Source of the DNA: Candidatus Parepulonipiscium sp. PG-Nun2H_MBin03
GTDB lineage: Bacteria; Bacillota; Clostridia; Lachnospirales; Cellulosilyticaceae
Assembly (NCBI GenBank): GCA_001995005.1
Contig: MDJN01000054.1
Coordinates: 1 to 12,614 of the forward strand
Direction: 5' to 3'
DNA length: 12,614 bases
Shown piece after piece: positions 11,500 through 12,614 of the stretch. The position numbers were made by a program, and so were the translations under genes. Under the pieces are notes generated by a model, which did no database searches, was not told the origin of the DNA, and saw nothing but the letters and a program-made list of their open reading frames with translations. Within the stretch, counting starts at the first letter, position 1. Each line of letters starts with the position of its first letter.

Positions 11500-12614
11500 T
11501 TATACTCTTACTTCTCCAACTCTGCCTAATTTGTCTAAATTTGCGTTAAGTTTTGGTTCTATAACTGAACTTAGGAACATATCTACTTGTAAGCTTGCCG
11601 CTCCAATAAAATTTTGTGAACATAATAATTTATTAATTTGTGCTCTAGTAATATTAAATGTACCATCTTCTATTATTCTTTCTATTAAATCATTTTCCTT
11701 ACCATTAACTTTTACATTATGTCCCGCTTCCATTGATAATTGTCTTATTTTTTCATGCAACTCTTGCCTGTTTCCGCCACGTTTAACGCCTTCCATTAAA
11801 ATTACTTCAGTAGCCATAAACGGCAGCTCCGCCTGTATTCTATTTTCAATTATTTTTTCGTTTACTACCAGCCCATTTGCCACATTTAGATATATCTCTA
11901 ATACAGCATCCAGTGCCAAAAATGCTTCAGAAATTACCAGACGTTTATTTGCACTGTCATCTAGCGTTCGTTCAAACCATTGGGTAGATGCAGTTATTGC
12001 TCCATTTATAGGTTGGCTTATTACAAATCTTGCTAGAGATGAAATTCTCTCGCTACGCATTGGATTTCTTTTATATGCCATAGCTGATGAGCCTATTTGA
12101 TTTTTCTCAAACGGTTCTTCTATCTCTTTAAGGTTTTGTAAAAGTCTTAAATCATTTGTAAACTTATGTGCTGATTGAGCTATATTAGATAATAAATTTG
12201 ATATTTCAGAATCTATTTTTCTATCATAAGTTTGTCCAGTAACTAAAAATCTTTTATTAAATCCCATTTTTTCAGTAATTTTTTCATCTAATTCTTTTAC
12301 TTTTTTAAAATCTCCATTAAATAATTCTTCAAATGATGCTTGAGTTCCTGTTGTTCCCTTTACACCTCTCAATCTAAGAGTTTCTTCTCTAAAATCTAGT
12401 TCTTTTAAATCAAGAAGTAGACTTTGTAACCATAAAGTTGCTCTTTTTCCAACTGTTGTTAATTGTGCTGCTTGAAAATGTGTAAACCCAAGCGTTGGCA
12501 AACTTTTATATTCATCTGCAAATTTAGAAAGTTTATCTAGTGCGATGAGAGAAGATATATCATTACAAGAAATAACTGATTCTATCAATAGCCTCAAACA
12601 TAACAAGTCTCCTG
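11500..12614 (-). CDS. purB: Adenylosuccinate lyase (C-terminal part; start outside window)
   Basis: PurB carries out two fumarate-releasing steps in purine synthesis, forming AICAR and AMP. The frame is open from the window edge to TAA at 11500-11502, 371 codons, about 100 short of the roughly 475 of this clostridial/eukaryote-like PurB type. Visible motifs are TLGFTHFQAAQLTTVGKRAT, LRGVKGTTGTQASF with the catalytic-loop neighbourhood, the fumarate-lyase signature GSSAMAYKRNPMRSE, and STQWFERTLDDSANKR. The TTG at 12604-12606 is internal, not the start. The purB terminator is not obvious; only a long-range inverted repeat follows the stop. Confidence 0.96.
   Translation of the reverse strand, partial: GDLLCLRLLIESVISCNDISSLIALDKLSKFADEYKSLPTLGFTHFQAAQLTTVGKRATLWLQSLLLDLKELDFREETLRLRGVKGTTGTQASFEELFNGDFKKVKELDEKITEKMGFNKRFLVTGQTYDRKIDSEISNLLSNIAQSAHKFTNDLRLLQNLKEIEEPFEKNQIGSSAMAYKRNPMRSERISSLARFVISQPINGAITASTQWFERTLDDSANKRLVISEAFLALDAVLEIYLNVANGLVVNEKIIENRIQAELPFMATEVILMEGVKRGGNRQELHEKIRQLSMEAGHNVKVNGKENDLIERIIEDGTFNITRAQINKLLCSQNFIGAASLQVDMFLSSVIEPKLNANLDKLGRVGEVRV

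Overview
This window comes from an AT-rich, Gram-positive-type bacterium of the class Clostridia, probably near Lachnospirales. The evidence is the low GC, strong AGGAGG ribosome binding sites with frequent TTG/GTG starts, the rpmG-secE-nusG-rplK-rplA-rplJ-rplL-rpoB order, sigma-D type flagellar promoters, and a tatD-yabE pair. Every gene I can support lies on the minus strand, so transcription runs from high to low coordinates.

Core block (1-6416): an extended -10 promoter at 6388-6416 drives rpmG (L33), secE, nusG, rplK (L11) and rplA (L1). A second promoter at 4116-4144 drives rplJ (L10) and rplL (L7/L12) and can read on into rpoB. It is followed by an L10-leader RNA and a strong intrinsic terminator. 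A third promoter candidate with a palindrome lies just upstream of rpoB, whose first 902 codons are in the window. Two near-identical elements, one before rplK and one before rplA, resemble the 23S rRNA binding site of protein L1. They look like paired autoregulatory L1 sites.

Motility block (6427-7985): flaG, a small yjfB-like gene, a fliT-like gene and a probable flgN-like gene follow a near-consensus sigma-D promoter. Three of the four use TTG starts. fliD, fliS and flagellin are absent.

Middle block (8003-11363): first a single BioB-like radical SAM gene of unknown substrate, with a sigma-A promoter and an overlapping sigma-D-like promoter. Next comes yabE-like (a secreted DUF348/G5/3D cell-wall protein) with its own promoter and terminator. 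Then tatD, preceded by a structured AT-rich leader that ends in an intrinsic terminator.

Right edge (11500-12614): the C-terminal 371 codons of purB (adenylosuccinate lyase); its start lies outside the window.

No rRNA, tRNA, CRISPR array, insertion sequence or phage gene was seen. This is an ordinary chromosomal region, and its interest lies mainly in RNA-level regulation and in the possible link between the radical SAM gene and motility.
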